Below are positions 22,194-30,952 of a DNA stretch of 64,000 bases, in pieces. The number at the start of each line of letters is the position of its first letter. Within the stretch, counting starts at the first letter, position 1. This stretch comes from Ensifer adhaerens. GTDB taxonomy: Bacteria; Pseudomonadota; Alphaproteobacteria; Rhizobiales; Rhizobiaceae. The stretch lies in contig NZ_LGAP01000017.1 in assembly GCF_001270265.1 (NCBI RefSeq), forward strand, positions 62,001 to 126,000. Direction: 5' to 3'. The notes below the pieces were generated by a model that saw only the letters and a list, made by a program, of their open reading frames with translations, was not told the origin of the DNA and ran no database searches. The position numbers and the translations under genes were made by a program.

Positions 22194-22946
22194 ATGACCG
22201 AGAACAGAAAGACGCTTGCAGGCAAGGTGGAGCTGGTTACCGGCGGCTCGCGCTCGATCGGTGCCGCCGTCGCGAAGCGCCTGGCCACAGACGGTGCGAC
22301 CGTCGCCATCACCTATCACGGCTCGCCGGAAAAGGCGGCTTCCGTGGTCGCGGCGATCGAGGCTGAGGGCGGGCGCGCCGTTGCCATCAAGGCGGATGCC
22401 GGCGATGCCGGCGCGGTGCGCGCTGCCGTCAATCAGGTGGCAGATGTGCTGGGCGGCGTCGACATTCTCGTCAACAATGCCGGCATTGCGCTCGGCGGGC
22501 CGATCGACGAGATCACCGACGAGGACTACAACCGCATGATCGCCGTCAACGTCACCGGCGTCTTCGTCGCCACCCAGGAAGCGGTGCGCAAGATGAAGCC
22601 GGGCGGCCGCGTCATCCATATCGGCTCGTCGATGGTGCGCTATGCCGCCTTTCCGACGGCCTCGCTCTACACGCTGACCAAGGGTGCCGTCGCCGGCTTC
22701 AACCGCAGCCTGGTGCGCGATCTCGGCCCCCGCGGCATCACCGTCAACACCGTGCATCCCGGCCCGACGGACACTGACATGAACCCGGATGGCGGCCCCG
22801 TCTCCAAGATCGTCGGCCCCGGCATGGCAATCGGCCGCTATGGCAAGCCGGAGGAGATCGCCAGCGTGGTGTCCTATCTGGCAAGCCCGGAGGCTGCCTT
22901 CGTCACCGGCGCCGACATCGTCGCCGACGGTGGCTTTACCGCCTGA
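22194..22946 (+). CDS. Short-chain dehydrogenase/reductase
   Basis: NAD(P)-dependent classical SDR of 250 residues. It has the cofactor motif TGGSRSIG (usual TGxxxGIG with Ser for Gly), the NNAG stabilising motif, and the catalytic set with Ser in HIGSSM and YTLTK as Tyr-x3-Lys. GDAGAVRAAV and the Lys-Arg-poor loop do not settle NADH against NADPH. A GAAGGAG site precedes the ATG at 22194. It is likely controlled by the divergent LysR gene. The substrate is unknown; 3-oxoacyl-ACP reductase-like enzymes share this pattern. Confidence 0.88.
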   Translation: MTENRKTLAGKVELVTGGSRSIGAAVAKRLATDGATVAITYHGSPEKAASVVAAIEAEGGRAVAIKADAGDAGAVRAAVNQVADVLGGVDILVNNAGIALGGPIDEITDEDYNRMIAVNVTGVFVATQEAVRKMKPGGRVIHIGSSMVRYAAFPTASLYTLTKGAVAGFNRSLVRDLGPRGITVNTVHPGPTDTDMNPDGGPVSKIVGPGMAIGRYGKPEEIASVVSYLASPEAAFVTGADIVADGGFTA

Positions 22947-23072
22947 TCGGTGAACTCGCCCAAGGCCGTGCGCCGGCTGGCGCACTGACCATCGCTTCCT
23001 AACCCCGACCAGCGCCGCGGCAGCCCTTCGACACGGCTCGCCTCCGCGCGGAGCAAGCAAAGGAGAATGTCC

Positions 23073-23672
23073 ATGTCCATCGGTATTATCGGCTCCGGCA
23101 ATATCGGATCGGCCTTCGCCCGGGCGCTGGCAAAAGCGCGGATCCCTGCAACCATCGCCAACAGCCGCGGCCCGGAAAGCCTGACGGGGCTTGCCGACGA
23201 ACTCGCATCCTTCATCACCGCCGGCACGCGGGAAGAGGCGGCAAGCGCCGATATCGTGCTCGTTGCCGTCAACTGGTCGAAACTGCCGACCGCGCTTGCC
23301 GGCCTGCCCGACTGGAACGGCCGCATCGTCATCGACGCGAACAATCCGATCGAGGCGCCGCTGTTCAAGCCGGCACAGCTCGACGGAAGACTCTCGATCG
23401 AGGTCTTTGCCGACCTCGTGCCCGGCGCCCGCGTCGTCAAGGCATTCAACCACCTGCTGGCGCCGCTCCTCTCCGGCGACCCGAAGGCCGAAGGCGGCAG
23501 CCGGGTGCTGTTCTTCTCCGGTGATGATGACGCCGCAAAGGCAGAGGTCGCAGTGCTGATCGACCGCCTCGGCTTCTTCGGCATCGACCTCGGATCGCTG
23601 GCGGTCGGCGGCAGGCTGGTGCAGTTCCCGGGTGGGCCACTGCCAGCGCTCAATCTCGTCAAGTTCGGGTGA
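23073..23672 (+). CDS. F420/NADP-type oxidoreductase (NPD family)
   Basis: A 199-residue Rossmann protein opening with SIGIIGSGNIGSAFARALAKA, the dinucleotide-binding motif of the NADP-dependent oxidoreductase/F420-dependent family, followed by ANSRGPESL, where the Ser-Arg pair fits the NADP 2'-phosphate. DANNP and VVKAFNHL are also typical. Despite the family name, rhizobia are not expected to use F420, so the enzyme is probably an NADPH oxidoreductase. ATG 23073 is chosen because AAGGAG lies seven bases upstream; ATG 23067 would be too close to it. It lies downstream of the SDR gene and may share its control. Confidence 0.8.
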   Translation: MSIGIIGSGNIGSAFARALAKARIPATIANSRGPESLTGLADELASFITAGTREEAASADIVLVAVNWSKLPTALAGLPDWNGRIVIDANNPIEAPLFKPAQLDGRLSIEVFADLVPGARVVKAFNHLLAPLLSGDPKAEGGSRVLFFSGDDDAAKAEVAVLIDRLGFFGIDLGSLAVGGRLVQFPGGPLPALNLVKFG

Positions 23673-23881
23673 GGGGGCCGGAGCCGATCTCTCTTCCATC
23701 ACTGAGGTGCGCCGCGCCGAGTGCATTCGGTGCGGCGCATCGATCATTGCCGCCTGGCTCCGTCATCCTTCAAGCCAATGGTTCCTGCGGAACCCTTATC
23801 ATTTGCACATCCGGCGTTTCTGGCGGATGTTCACGCAATTCTGCAAGGGCGAGGGGGGCGCCCATGATGTGAGGGGACACC

Positions 23882-24268
23882 ATGCGTTTGAATCAGGTGA
23901 CGGTGACGATGCCCGATCTCGATGCGGGGTGGGAATTCTACCGCACGCTCGGGCTCCGGCCGATCGTCGATGCGCGGCCGCATTACGTGCGCTTCGTCTG
24001 CCCCGATGGCGGCAGTTCTTTCTCCTTGCACCAGGGCGAAGCGGGAGGCGGCGGCACCACCGTTTATTTCGAGTGCGACGATCTCGATCTGACCGTCAGC
24101 CGGCTGATCGAAGCCGGCATCCTGTTTGCGAGCAGCCCCGCCGACAAGAGCTGGCTGTGGCGGGAAGCCGAAGTCTTCGATCCTGCGGGCAATCGCATCG
24201 TGCTCTATTTCGCAGGAGCCAACAGGCTTGATCCGCCCTGGCGGGTGCCGAGTTCCGCAGACCTGTGA
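23882..24268 (+). CDS. VOC-family protein
   Basis: A 128-residue vicinal oxygen chelate protein with the start RLNQVTVTMPDLDAGWEFYRTLGL and the C-terminal strand VFDPAGNRIVLYFAG. The metal ligands are hard to assign, as the usual first His/Gln is a Gln in LNQVTV. The ATG follows GAGGGG. It lies 209 bases after the reductase gene; a GC-rich hairpin (TGCGCCGC arms, 23707-23738) without a T-run lies between. Specific function unknown. Confidence 0.78.
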   Translation: MRLNQVTVTMPDLDAGWEFYRTLGLRPIVDARPHYVRFVCPDGGSSFSLHQGEAGGGGTTVYFECDDLDLTVSRLIEAGILFASSPADKSWLWREAEVFDPAGNRIVLYFAGANRLDPPWRVPSSADL

Positions 24269-24505
24269 GCCTGCGGGTTCCAGATACCCCACCCATGCCG
24301 TGCGGTAGGCTGGCGGATGTGTGATGGCATCGATGCCGGGTTCGCCCCATTCGCAGCGGCACCATTTCCGTTTGTCTTTTTGCGCTGCACAAGATAGAGA
24401 TTTGCAGCCAAATTTTGTGCAATTGCCTTTTCGCGGAGCCGGCCGAGCGCCCTATACTGCGAGGCAGGGCGCTAGCGGCGCCTTCGCGGATTGGAGGGTC
24501 CGGAT

Positions 24506-25381
24506 TTGAAGACCATTGCCACCATCACCGAGCTGCGCGCAGCCCTTGCCGAACACCGGCGGGCGGGCAAAACGGTCGGGCTCGTGCCCACCATGGGCTA
24601 TCTGCATGTCGGCCACATGGAGCTCGTGCGTCGTGCGCGCGGCCAAAACGACGTGGTCGTTGCCAGCATCTTCGTCAATCCGCTGCAGTTCGGCCCCAAC
24701 GAAGATCTCAGCAAATATCCGCGCGATCTCGCTCGCGACCAGGCAATGCTGGAGGAGGGCGGCGTCGACTTCCTGTTTTCGCCCGGCGTGTCCGACATGT
24801 ATCCGCGCCCGATGGAAACGGTCGTCGACGTGCCGAAGCTCGGCTCGGAGCTCGAAGGCTCGGTGCGCCCCGGCCACTTTGCCGGCGTTGCCACTGTCGT
24901 GACCAAGCTGTTCAACATCGTGCAGCCGGACCGTGCCTATTTCGGCGAGAAGGATTTCCAGCAGCTGCAGATCATTCGCCGCATGGTCGAGGATCTCGCC
25001 CAGCCGGTGGAAATCATCGGCGTGCCGACAGTGCGCGAGGCCGACGGGCTCGCCTGTTCGTCGCGCAATGTCTACCTCAACGCCGAAGAGCGCCAGGCGG
25101 CTGCCATCGTGCCGAAGGCGCTTGCCGAGGCCGAGCGGCTGGTCGCGTCCGGGATCACCGATGCTGGCGAAGTGGAAAGGGCGGTCACGGCCTTTCTTTC
25201 CACCGAGCCGCTGGCCCGGCCGGAAGTCGTGGCGCTGCGCGACCCCGACACGCTCGAAACCATTGACGCGATCGGCGCCAAGCCGGTGCTCCTGCTGCTC
25301 TTCGTCCGCTTCGGCACGACGAAGCTGCTCGACAACCGCGTGATTGCTCCGAAATCAGCCCATTTTGCAAAGGTTGCCTGA
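24506..25381 (+). CDS. panC: PanC, pantothenate synthetase
   Basis: Joins pantoate and beta-alanine using ATP to give pantothenate, the coenzyme A precursor. The 291-residue protein has the nucleotidyltransferase motif [11 protein letters not shown] (HIGH-like) near residue 28, [23 protein letters not shown] and the conserved SSRNVYL. A TTG at 24506 is taken as start because GGAGGG stands eight bases upstream and it gives the usual N-terminus; another TTG at 24491 has no better site. panB follows after two bases. Confidence 0.94.
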   Translation: MKTIATITELRAALAEHRRAGKTVGLVPTMGYLHVGHMELVRRARGQNDVVVASIFVNPLQFGPNEDLSKYPRDLARDQAMLEEGGVDFLFSPGVSDMYPRPMETVVDVPKLGSELEGSVRPGHFAGVATVVTKLFNIVQPDRAYFGEKDFQQLQIIRRMVEDLAQPVEIIGVPTVREADGLACSSRNVYLNAEERQAAAIVPKALAEAERLVASGITDAGEVERAVTAFLSTEPLARPEVVALRDPDTLETIDAIGAKPVLLLLFVRFGTTKLLDNRVIAPKSAHFAKVA

Positions 25382-25383
25382 GA

Positions 25384-26205
25384 ATGAGCGTACAATCGTC
25401 CAGACGCCGCCTGAGCCCCGCCAATATCGAAGCGCTGAAGGGCGAGCGCCCGATCGTCAGCCTGACCGCCTATACGACGCCGATCGCCCGGCTGCTCGAT
25501 CCGCATGTCGATTTCCTGCTGGTCGGCGATTCGCTCGGCATGGTGCTCTATGGTCTCGACACCACCGTCGGCGTCACGCTCGACATGATGATCGCCCATG
25601 GCCAGGCGGTCATGCGCGGTTCGGAGCGCTCGTGCATCGTCATCGACCTGCCGTTCGGCTCCTACCAGGAATCCAAGGAGCAGGCCTTCCGCAGTGCGGC
25701 ACGCGTTCTGAAGGAAACCGGCTGCAGCGCCGTGAAGCTCGAGGGCGGCGCCGAGATGGCCGAGACGGTCGCGTTCCTCGTCAGCCGCGGCATTCCGGTC
25801 CTCGGCCATGTCGGCCTGATGCCGCAGCTCGTCAACACCACCGGCGGCTATCGCTCGGTCGGTCGCAACGAGAAGGAAGTGGCCAAGATCCGTCGCGACG
25901 CCAAGGCGATCGACGATGCCGGCGCCTTCGCCATCGTCGTCGAAGGCACGGTCGAGCCGGTTGCGCGCGAGATCACCAGCGAGTTGCGCTCGCCGACCAT
26001 CGGCATCGGCGCGTCACCGGCCTGCGACGGCCAGATCCTGGTCTCCGACGACATGCTAGGCCTGTTCAACGACTTCAAGCCGCGCTTCGTCAAGCATTTC
26101 GCCGAACTGGCGCCGGCGATCTCCAAGGCGGTCGAGGAATACGCAAACGAGGTCAAGGCGCGCACGTTCCCGGGCGTCGAGCATACGTTCCAGGTCAAGC
26201 GCTAA
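25384..26205 (+). CDS. panB: PanB, 3-methyl-2-oxobutanoate hydroxymethyltransferase
   Basis: Transfers a hydroxymethyl group from methylene-tetrahydrofolate to alpha-ketoisovalerate to make ketopantoate. The 273-residue TIM-barrel protein has [15 protein letters not shown], the Mg-binding [25 protein letters not shown] and the glutamate segment [21 protein letters not shown] is the common C-terminal signature. Two bases separate it from panC, so this is a two-gene pantothenate operon. Confidence 0.95.
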   Translation: MSVQSSRRRLSPANIEALKGERPIVSLTAYTTPIARLLDPHVDFLLVGDSLGMVLYGLDTTVGVTLDMMIAHGQAVMRGSERSCIVIDLPFGSYQESKEQAFRSAARVLKETGCSAVKLEGGAEMAETVAFLVSRGIPVLGHVGLMPQLVNTTGGYRSVGRNEKEVAKIRRDAKAIDDAGAFAIVVEGTVEPVAREITSELRSPTIGIGASPACDGQILVSDDMLGLFNDFKPRFVKHFAELAPAISKAVEEYANEVKARTFPGVEHTFQVKR

Positions 26206-26520
26206 CCCATTTCGCATTCACGCGATCTCGCCGCGCCGAACGAAGGCGCGGCGAGGCGGTGACAAAACGGTGGCCGTTTGCCGGCCCATGCGCATTTCGT
26301 TCAAGCCTGCAGCCGGCAGGCATCATAAAATTCAATCATTGCATAAGCGCAATTGAATTGTTGGTCAGGGGCGAAGCGCCTATCTGTCCGGCACAGGACG
26401 ATGGCCGTGCGCGCTTTGAGGCGCGCGACGGCGGTTGTCGCAGTTTTGAAATGCTGCATGTGGCCTTGATCGAAGGCGGCATGCCGCGGGCGCCCATTGC
26501 CGGTGCCGCGGGAGGACTCC
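26206..26520 (+). other. Intergenic region between panB and azlC, no gene
   Basis: A perfect hairpin with CTCGCCGCGCC / GGCGCGGCGAG arms (26228-26256) lies soon after panB but has no T-run. An AT-rich stretch near 26325-26360, containing the palindrome-like CGCAATTGAATTG, probably includes the azlCD promoter. I see no gene. Confidence 0.4.
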
Positions 26521-27240
26521 ATGAGAAAAGACGAATTCTGGGAAGGGGTGCGCGGCGGCTTCCCGATCATGCTGGCGGCGTCGCCGTTCGGTGCGCTGTT
26601 CGGGGCGCTTGCGGTCGACAACGGTTTTACCATTGGCGATGCCGTCTTCATGAGTGCGGCGGTCTATGCCGGCGCCAGCCAGATGGTCGGCATCGAGCTG
26701 TTCGGCAACCATGTCCAGCCCTGGCTGGTGGTGCTTTCGGTCTTCGCCGTCAATTTCCGCCACGTGCTCTATTCCGCCTCGATCGCCAAGCATGTCCGGC
26801 ATTTCACCTTCGTCCAGAAGTTCTTTGCCTTCTTCCTGCTCGTCGACCCGCAATATGCCGAGACCGAGAAGCGCGGCGAGCGTGGCCTGCCGGTCACTTT
26901 CCCCTGGTATCTCGGCTTCGGCCTGGTGATCTATTTCCCCTGGATCTTCAACACGCTGCTCGGCGCGATCTTCGGCCAGCTGGTCGGCGATCCCAAGGCC
27001 ATCGGTCTCGACGTACTGCTGCCGATCTATTTCCTCGGGCTGGTGATGGGCTTCCGCAAGCGCGACCGCTTCCTGCCGATCGTTGCCGTTTCCGCCGTGG
27101 CTTCCGTTGCCGGCATGCATTTCGTCGGCTCGCCCTGGCATGTCAGCATCGGGGCGCTGGCGGGCATTCTGCTTGCCGCCTGCCTGCCGCCAGCCGAGAC
27201 CGTGGCAGCGCCACCCGTCGCCATCGAGAAGGAGGCCTGA
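26521..27240 (+). CDS. azlC: AzlC, large subunit of branched-chain amino acid exporter
   Basis: Inner membrane protein of 239 residues with seven to eight hydrophobic segments and the family pattern FWEGVRGGFPIMLAASPFGALFGALA, AGASQMVGIELF and VNFRHVLYSAS. AzlC/AzlD (YgaZ/YgaH) pairs export branched-chain amino acids. The ATG at 26521 has GGAGGA upstream; an earlier in-frame GTG or ATG region lacks similarity. azlD follows after three bases and completes the transporter. Confidence 0.9.
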   Translation: MRKDEFWEGVRGGFPIMLAASPFGALFGALAVDNGFTIGDAVFMSAAVYAGASQMVGIELFGNHVQPWLVVLSVFAVNFRHVLYSASIAKHVRHFTFVQKFFAFFLLVDPQYAETEKRGERGLPVTFPWYLGFGLVIYFPWIFNTLLGAIFGQLVGDPKAIGLDVLLPIYFLGLVMGFRKRDRFLPIVAVSAVASVAGMHFVGSPWHVSIGALAGILLAACLPPAETVAAPPVAIEKEA

Positions 27241-27243
27241 GCC

Positions 27244-27558
27244 ATGGATCCGCAACACCTCAACCTCATTTACCTCATCATCGCGGCGGCGGTTGCGACC
27301 TTCATAACCCGCATCGGCGGCTATGTGCTCATTACCCAGATGAAGCAGATTCCGCCGCGGCTCGAATCGGCGCTGAACGCCGTTCCAGCGGCGGTGTTGA
27401 CGACGCTGGTGGCGCCGGCCTTCGTCTATGGCGGCTTCGACGTCGCGGTCTCGATGTTCGTCGCCTTCGCCATTGCGCTCGGGCTTAATCTCTCCACCTT
27501 GCGCATGCTCGTCATCGGCTGGGTGGTGGTGATGCTGCTCCGCCATCTCGTGCTGTAA
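27244..27558 (+). CDS. azlD: AzlD, small subunit of branched-chain amino acid exporter
   Basis: A 104-residue membrane protein with about four hydrophobic helices and the family segment ATFITRIGGYVLI, then LNAVPAAVLTTLVAPAF and the C-terminal MLVIGWVVVMLLRHL. The upstream GGAGG lies in the last codons of azlC, three bases separate the genes and they should be translationally coupled. Confidence 0.88.
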   Translation: MDPQHLNLIYLIIAAAVATFITRIGGYVLITQMKQIPPRLESALNAVPAAVLTTLVAPAFVYGGFDVAVSMFVAFAIALGLNLSTLRMLVIGWVVVMLLRHLVL

Positions 27559-27761
27559 GTTCTTCACACCCCTTCGCGCGGGCAATCCCTGTCGAAGACG
27601 GGCGGGCAGGGCGTGTTGAACTCTCAGGCGTTGGCGTCGGACGCGTCCTGGATTATCATCCTCTGATTGCCGGAGAGGCACTCCCGTACCACGCGCCCTG
27701 TCTGACGCGCAAAGGTCGCGGGGGCATCTTGTTGCAGCCTCCCGGCAGTGGAGGAGCGACC

Positions 27762-28001
27762 ATGTTTACCAGGATCTCGATTGCCCTTTTGCTCGCGCTT
27801 GCGCCTGCGACGGCCCTTGCCAGCCAATGCCCGACCATGATGGCTGCGATCGACGCGGCCTTGCCCACGGCGTCTCTGTCCGACGCCGACAAGGCGAAGG
27901 TTGCGGAACTGCGCAAGAAGGGCGAAGAACAGCACAGCGCCGGCGATCATGCCGGTTCGGAGGCATCGCTCGGCGAGGCTAAGAAACTTCTGGGAATCTG
28001 A
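27762..28001 (+). CDS. Small exported protein, function unknown
   Basis: A 79-residue product with a clear signal peptide (TRISIALLLALAPATALA, cleavage after residue 20 or so), leaving a mature peptide of about 59 residues with a single cysteine just after the cleavage site (SQCPTMM). The mature part is helical and charged, rich in Ala, Lys and Glu (ADKAKVAELRKKGEEQH). GGAG precedes the ATG. I do not recognise a function; a periplasmic location is likely. Confidence 0.65.
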   Translation: MFTRISIALLLALAPATALASQCPTMMAAIDAALPTASLSDADKAKVAELRKKGEEQHSAGDHAGSEASLGEAKKLLGI

Positions 28002-28126
28002 ACCCAGCGGGAATTCCCGGCCCCCGCTGCTGCACTGGAGAACCGCGGCACGGCATGAAGCGGCCGCGGTGGCGAATGTGTGCCGCCTGGGCTCCCGCGA
28101 TGGAGGAGCCCAGACGAATGCCTGAC

Positions 28127-29962
28127 TCAGCGCGTGATTTCCTTTGTCGCGGCCTTCAGCCAGTCGCGGGTCTCCTCGCTCACCAGCAGCGGCATCAGCT
28201 TTTCGCGCGTCTCGGCGTGGTAGGCATTGAACCAGGCCAGCTCCTCGTCGGTCAGCAGCGCCGGCAGCACCAGGCGTCGGTCGATCGGGCAATAGGTGAT
28301 CGTATCGAAGCCGAGCATGGCCAGGTCGCCGCCGGCGATCTCTTCGGCCGGCTGCACGACGATGAGGTTTTCGATGCGGATGCCGAAGGCGCCGGGGCGG
28401 TAATAGCCCGGCTCGTTCGACAGGATCATGCCCGGCAGCAGCTCCTGGGTGGAGAGCCTGGCGATGCGCTGCGGTCCCTCATGCACCGAGAGGTAGGAGC
28501 CGACGCCGTGGCCGGTGCCATGGGCGTAGTCGGCGCCCGCCTTCCACAGCGCGATGCGGGCCAAGGGGTCGAGGTCGACACCGCGCGAGCCCTTGGGGAA
28601 GCGTGCGGTGCTGATGGCGATCATGCCCTTCAGCACCAGCGTGAAGAAACGCTTCTGCTCTTCCGGAACCGCGCCGATCGCCACCGTGCGGGTGATGTCG
28701 GTCGTGCCGTTGATGTACTGCGCACCGGAATCGATCAGGAACATCGTGCCGGCTTCGATCGCGCGGTCGGTGTCGGTGGTGACGCGATAGTGCATGATTG
28801 CGGCATGCGAGCCGGCGCCGGAGATGGTGTCGAAGGAAATGTCCTTGAGCGGGTTCTGCATGCGCTCGCCGATGGCGGCGCGGGCGGCCTCCAACTGGTT
28901 GGCGGCACCGATCTCGGTGACAGTGCCGGGTTCGGCCTTGTCGAGCCAGGCGAGAAATTCGACCATGGCGGCACCGTCCTGCAGGTGCGCGCGGGTCGAG
29001 CCCTCGATTTCGGCCTTGTTCTTCTGGGCGCGGGGCAGGCGAGCCGGGTCGACGGCTTCGACCACCTTGCCGCCCTTGCCGCGGATCAGCTCGGAAATGG
29101 CGAAGGAGGCGAGGTCCGGGTCGATCATGACCGAGGCACCGGCGGCGCCCAGCGCGGACAAGCGGTCGTCGAAGGTCGAGGGCGCCGCGATCTCGGCGAT
29201 CTGGGTGAGATAGGCTTCCTGCTCGATGCCGGTCTTGCGCTTGTCGAGGAAGAGTTCGGCGCGGCCATCGGCATGGATGATGGCGCGGGCGAGCGGATGC
29301 GGCGTGTGCGGCACGTCGGTGCCGCGGATGTTGAAGGTCCAGGCGACGGAGGAGGGGTCGGTGAGCACGACGGCGCCGGCGCCGGCCTTGCCGAGGCCGG
29401 CTGCAATCGTCGCGATCTTGTCCTTGGCAAGCTCGCCGGCCTGCTCGATCGGCTGGATGGAGACGCGACCGAGCGGGGCTGCCGGACGTCCGGTCCAGAT
29501 GCGGTCGAGCGGGTTGTGATCGAGGAAGACGAGGGCGCCGCCGAGGACGGCAAGCGCCTTTTCCAGCCGGCGCACTTCGGCGCCGGTATGGAGCCACGGG
29601 TCGATGCCGAGCTTGAACCCCTTGGTGCCGTTATTCTCCAGCCAGAGATGCGGCGGCTCGCCAATGAGGTCGCCGCCGGTAAAGACTTGGCCGTCGACCT
29701 GCTCCTTCAACTGGGTCACGTAACGTCCATCGACGAAAACGACGGCCTGACGCTCAGTGATGAGGGCGACGCCGGCAGAGCCGGTAAAGCCGGTCAGCCA
29801 GGAAAGCCGCTCCGACGACGCCGGCACATACTCGCCCTGGAACTCGTCGGCACGGGGCACGAGAAAGCCGTCGATGCCGAGGCTAGCGAAGGAGGCGCGC
29901 AAAGCTTCGGTACGCTCCTTGCCGAACTGGGGCGTGGAGGTGACTTCAAAGGACTGAAACAT
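28127..29962 (-). CDS. Xaa-Pro aminopeptidase (M24B)
   Basis: Metallopeptidase that removes the N-terminal residue before proline. At 611 residues it is the long form with two creatinase-like N-terminal domains and a C-terminal pita-bread domain. The metal ligands are seen as the Asp of IDSGAQY and the Asp of TTDITRT, His of GTGHGVGS, Glu of SNEPGYY and Glu of RIENLIVV. The ATG at 29962 (MFQSFEVTS) begins similarity; the open frame upstream to 30094 is treated as untranslated. The large intergenic region follows on its 5' side. Confidence 0.9.
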   Translation of the reverse strand: MFQSFEVTSTPQFGKERTEALRASFASLGIDGFLVPRADEFQGEYVPASSERLSWLTGFTGSAGVALITERQAVVFVDGRYVTQLKEQVDGQVFTGGDLIGEPPHLWLENNGTKGFKLGIDPWLHTGAEVRRLEKALAVLGGALVFLDHNPLDRIWTGRPAAPLGRVSIQPIEQAGELAKDKIATIAAGLGKAGAGAVVLTDPSSVAWTFNIRGTDVPHTPHPLARAIIHADGRAELFLDKRKTGIEQEAYLTQIAEIAAPSTFDDRLSALGAAGASVMIDPDLASFAISELIRGKGGKVVEAVDPARLPRAQKNKAEIEGSTRAHLQDGAAMVEFLAWLDKAEPGTVTEIGAANQLEAARAAIGERMQNPLKDISFDTISGAGSHAAIMHYRVTTDTDRAIEAGTMFLIDSGAQYINGTTDITRTVAIGAVPEEQKRFFTLVLKGMIAISTARFPKGSRGVDLDPLARIALWKAGADYAHGTGHGVGSYLSVHEGPQRIARLSTQELLPGMILSNEPGYYRPGAFGIRIENLIVVQPAEEIAGGDLAMLGFDTITYCPIDRRLVLPALLTDEELAWFNAYHAETREKLMPLLVSEETRDWLKAATKEITR

Positions 29963-30096
29963 GAGGGATTTCCGGTAGATTGGGCGGAGAACCGCGGGAA
30001 AGATGCGCGATCTTAGCGGAAACGCCCCTTGCGAGGAAAGAGGCGAGATCCTGCCGGGCATGTCGGCGGCAGGACGTGCACAGAATTGCTGCATGG

Positions 30097-30186
30097 TTCC
30101 TTAAGTCGGAATCGATTTAAGGAGAAAATTATGCAGCAAGTTTAGAGTGTTGCAGCGGCCTCAGCGCGTCACATTTGACGCTGCAG
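30097..30186 (+). repeat. Copy of dispersed intergenic repeat family A
   Basis: Contains CCTTAAGTCGGAATCG, ATTTAAGGAGAAAATTATG, CAGCAAGTTTAGAG, GCGGCCTCAGCGCGTCA and TTTGACGC in that order, matching the copy at 62650-62747 in reverse. The TTGCTGCATGGTTCCTTAA block before it (30086-30104) is the opposite arm of the dyad. Confidence 0.75.
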
Positions 30187-30282
30187 AGGGCAATTGCTCA
30201 TTTACCATACATATGCGCTTTGTGCATGGCTCCTATGCTAAGAAGCCGCTATCTCTATCGGAATAATAGTTTATAAGCCGCC

Positions 30283-30482
30283 TCAACGAACACGGACGTA
30301 CATCCGGTGGTTCAAAAGCCTGCAGTTCCGAGAATAGTTGGTCATTCTGTTCTCCTCCTCCCTCAAGGGTGGCCAATTTCGGAACGGTAGACGCCCGCTC
30401 GAGCGCTCCTCCTCCTCAGGCTCGCGGGCATGGTCGGTCTCAAGCCGACCAGCAGGCGATGCCCCTGGCATCGCCTTTGTTT
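30283..30482 (+). ncRNA. Probable trans-acting small RNA with two anti-Shine-Dalgarno loops
   Basis: Four successive stem-loops and no coding frame on the plus strand. SL1 (30325-30385) pairs GTTCCGA with TCGGAAC and TTGGTCA with TGGCCAA, leaving CTCCTCCTCCC in the loop. SL2 (30393-30429) pairs GCCCGC..GAGC with GCTCGCGGGC around a CTCCTCCTCCTC loop. SL3 (30432-30450) has GGTCGG/CCGACC arms. The last hairpin (30454-30475) is followed by TTTGTTT. Paired CU-rich anti-Shine-Dalgarno loops are a known feature of rhizobial alpha-r14/NfeR1 and cuckoo-type small RNAs, which repress mRNAs by masking ribosome sites. Family membership is inference; the 5' end is a guess, with a TTATAA box at 30271. Confidence 0.6.
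30454..30482 (+). terminator. Terminator of the candidate small RNA
   Basis: AGGCGATGCC / GGCATCGCCT stem with a CCT loop and TTTGTTT tail. Confidence 0.75.
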
Positions 30483-30484
30483 CG

Positions 30485-30527
30485 AAAGGCCGCCCGTCAT
30501 GAAAGACGTGGCGGCCTTTTCGTTTTT
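30485..30527 (+). terminator. Second terminator-like hairpin
   Basis: AAAGGCCGCC / GGCGGCCTTTT stem followed by CGTTTTT, immediately after the previous terminator. It may be a backup stop for the small RNA at 30283-30482. Confidence 0.7.
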
Positions 30528-30604
30528 CCGACCTTTGGAAGTGTGCGTGGCGCTTGTTTGTCGCCGGCCGCGACAGCGGTGTTGCTATCTCTTGTTCATT
30601 TTAA

Positions 30605-30630
30605 CCCTCTCCCCGCAGGCGGGTAGAGGG
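30605..30630. repeat. Palindromic repeat family C, copy 1
   Basis: CCCTCTCCCCGC and GCGGGTAGAGGG arms around AG. It is matched by 30870-30895; both are of a kind abundant in rhizobial intergenic DNA. Confidence 0.6.
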
Positions 30631-30695
30631 GACGTGCGCGCTGGCTGGGCCCACCACCGGGAGGTGGCGCACCGTGAGGCGACGAACCACCCAGC

Positions 30696-30745
30696 TAGAG
30701 CAATTGCAGGAAAAGTGTGAAACGGTTTTCCGCCCGGAATTGCGT
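30696..30745 (+). repeat. Dispersed repeat family B, copy 1
   Basis: TAGAGCAATTGCAGGAAAAG, then TGTGAAACGGTTTTCCGCCC and GGAATTGCGT. Reverse-orientation copies occur at 32701-32752 and 53746-53796. Confidence 0.7.
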
Positions 30746-30758
30746 AGTTTCAAAGAGT

Positions 30759-30799
30759 TAGATCATTTCACTGTTTCAATGAAACAATGAAATGATCTA
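30759..30799. repeat. 20-bp perfect-length inverted repeat
   Basis: TAGATCATTTCA-CTGTTTCA and its reverse complement (one mismatch) meet almost without a loop, giving a 41-base dyad. It lies 14 bases after repeat B copy 1. Confidence 0.7.
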
Positions 30800-30869
30800 G
30801 GGCTAAGCTGGTGCTATTGGGGTGCGGGATACGAAAGAGATGCAACGTGGCAAGAGCGCGCCGCAATTG

Positions 30870-30895
30870 CCTTCTCCCCGCAGGCGGGAAGAAGG
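30870..30895. repeat. Palindromic repeat family C, copy 2
   Basis: CCTTCTCCCCGC and GCGGGAAGAAGG arms around AG, followed by TGCCGGCAGGCGGATGAGGG, a common rhizobial intergenic string. Confidence 0.65.
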
Positions 30896-30952
30896 TGCCG
30901 GCAGGCGGATGAGGGGCAGCCTCAACACCGAATGCCCCTGCGGTCGCCGCGA

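Noticed and set aside
28055-30016. Long forward open frame (653 codons) antisense to the Xaa-Pro aminopeptidase
   Set aside because: The peptidase has intact metal-binding motifs in order on the other strand; the forward frame is a high-GC artefact.
30283-30345. Minus-strand 20-codon open frame (ATG at 30345) behind a run of GGAGGAGGAG, like a leader peptide
   Set aside because: The apparent ribosome site is the exact complement of the CTCCTCC loop of the small RNA on the plus strand, and no attenuator follows it; the peptidase start is over 300 bases away.
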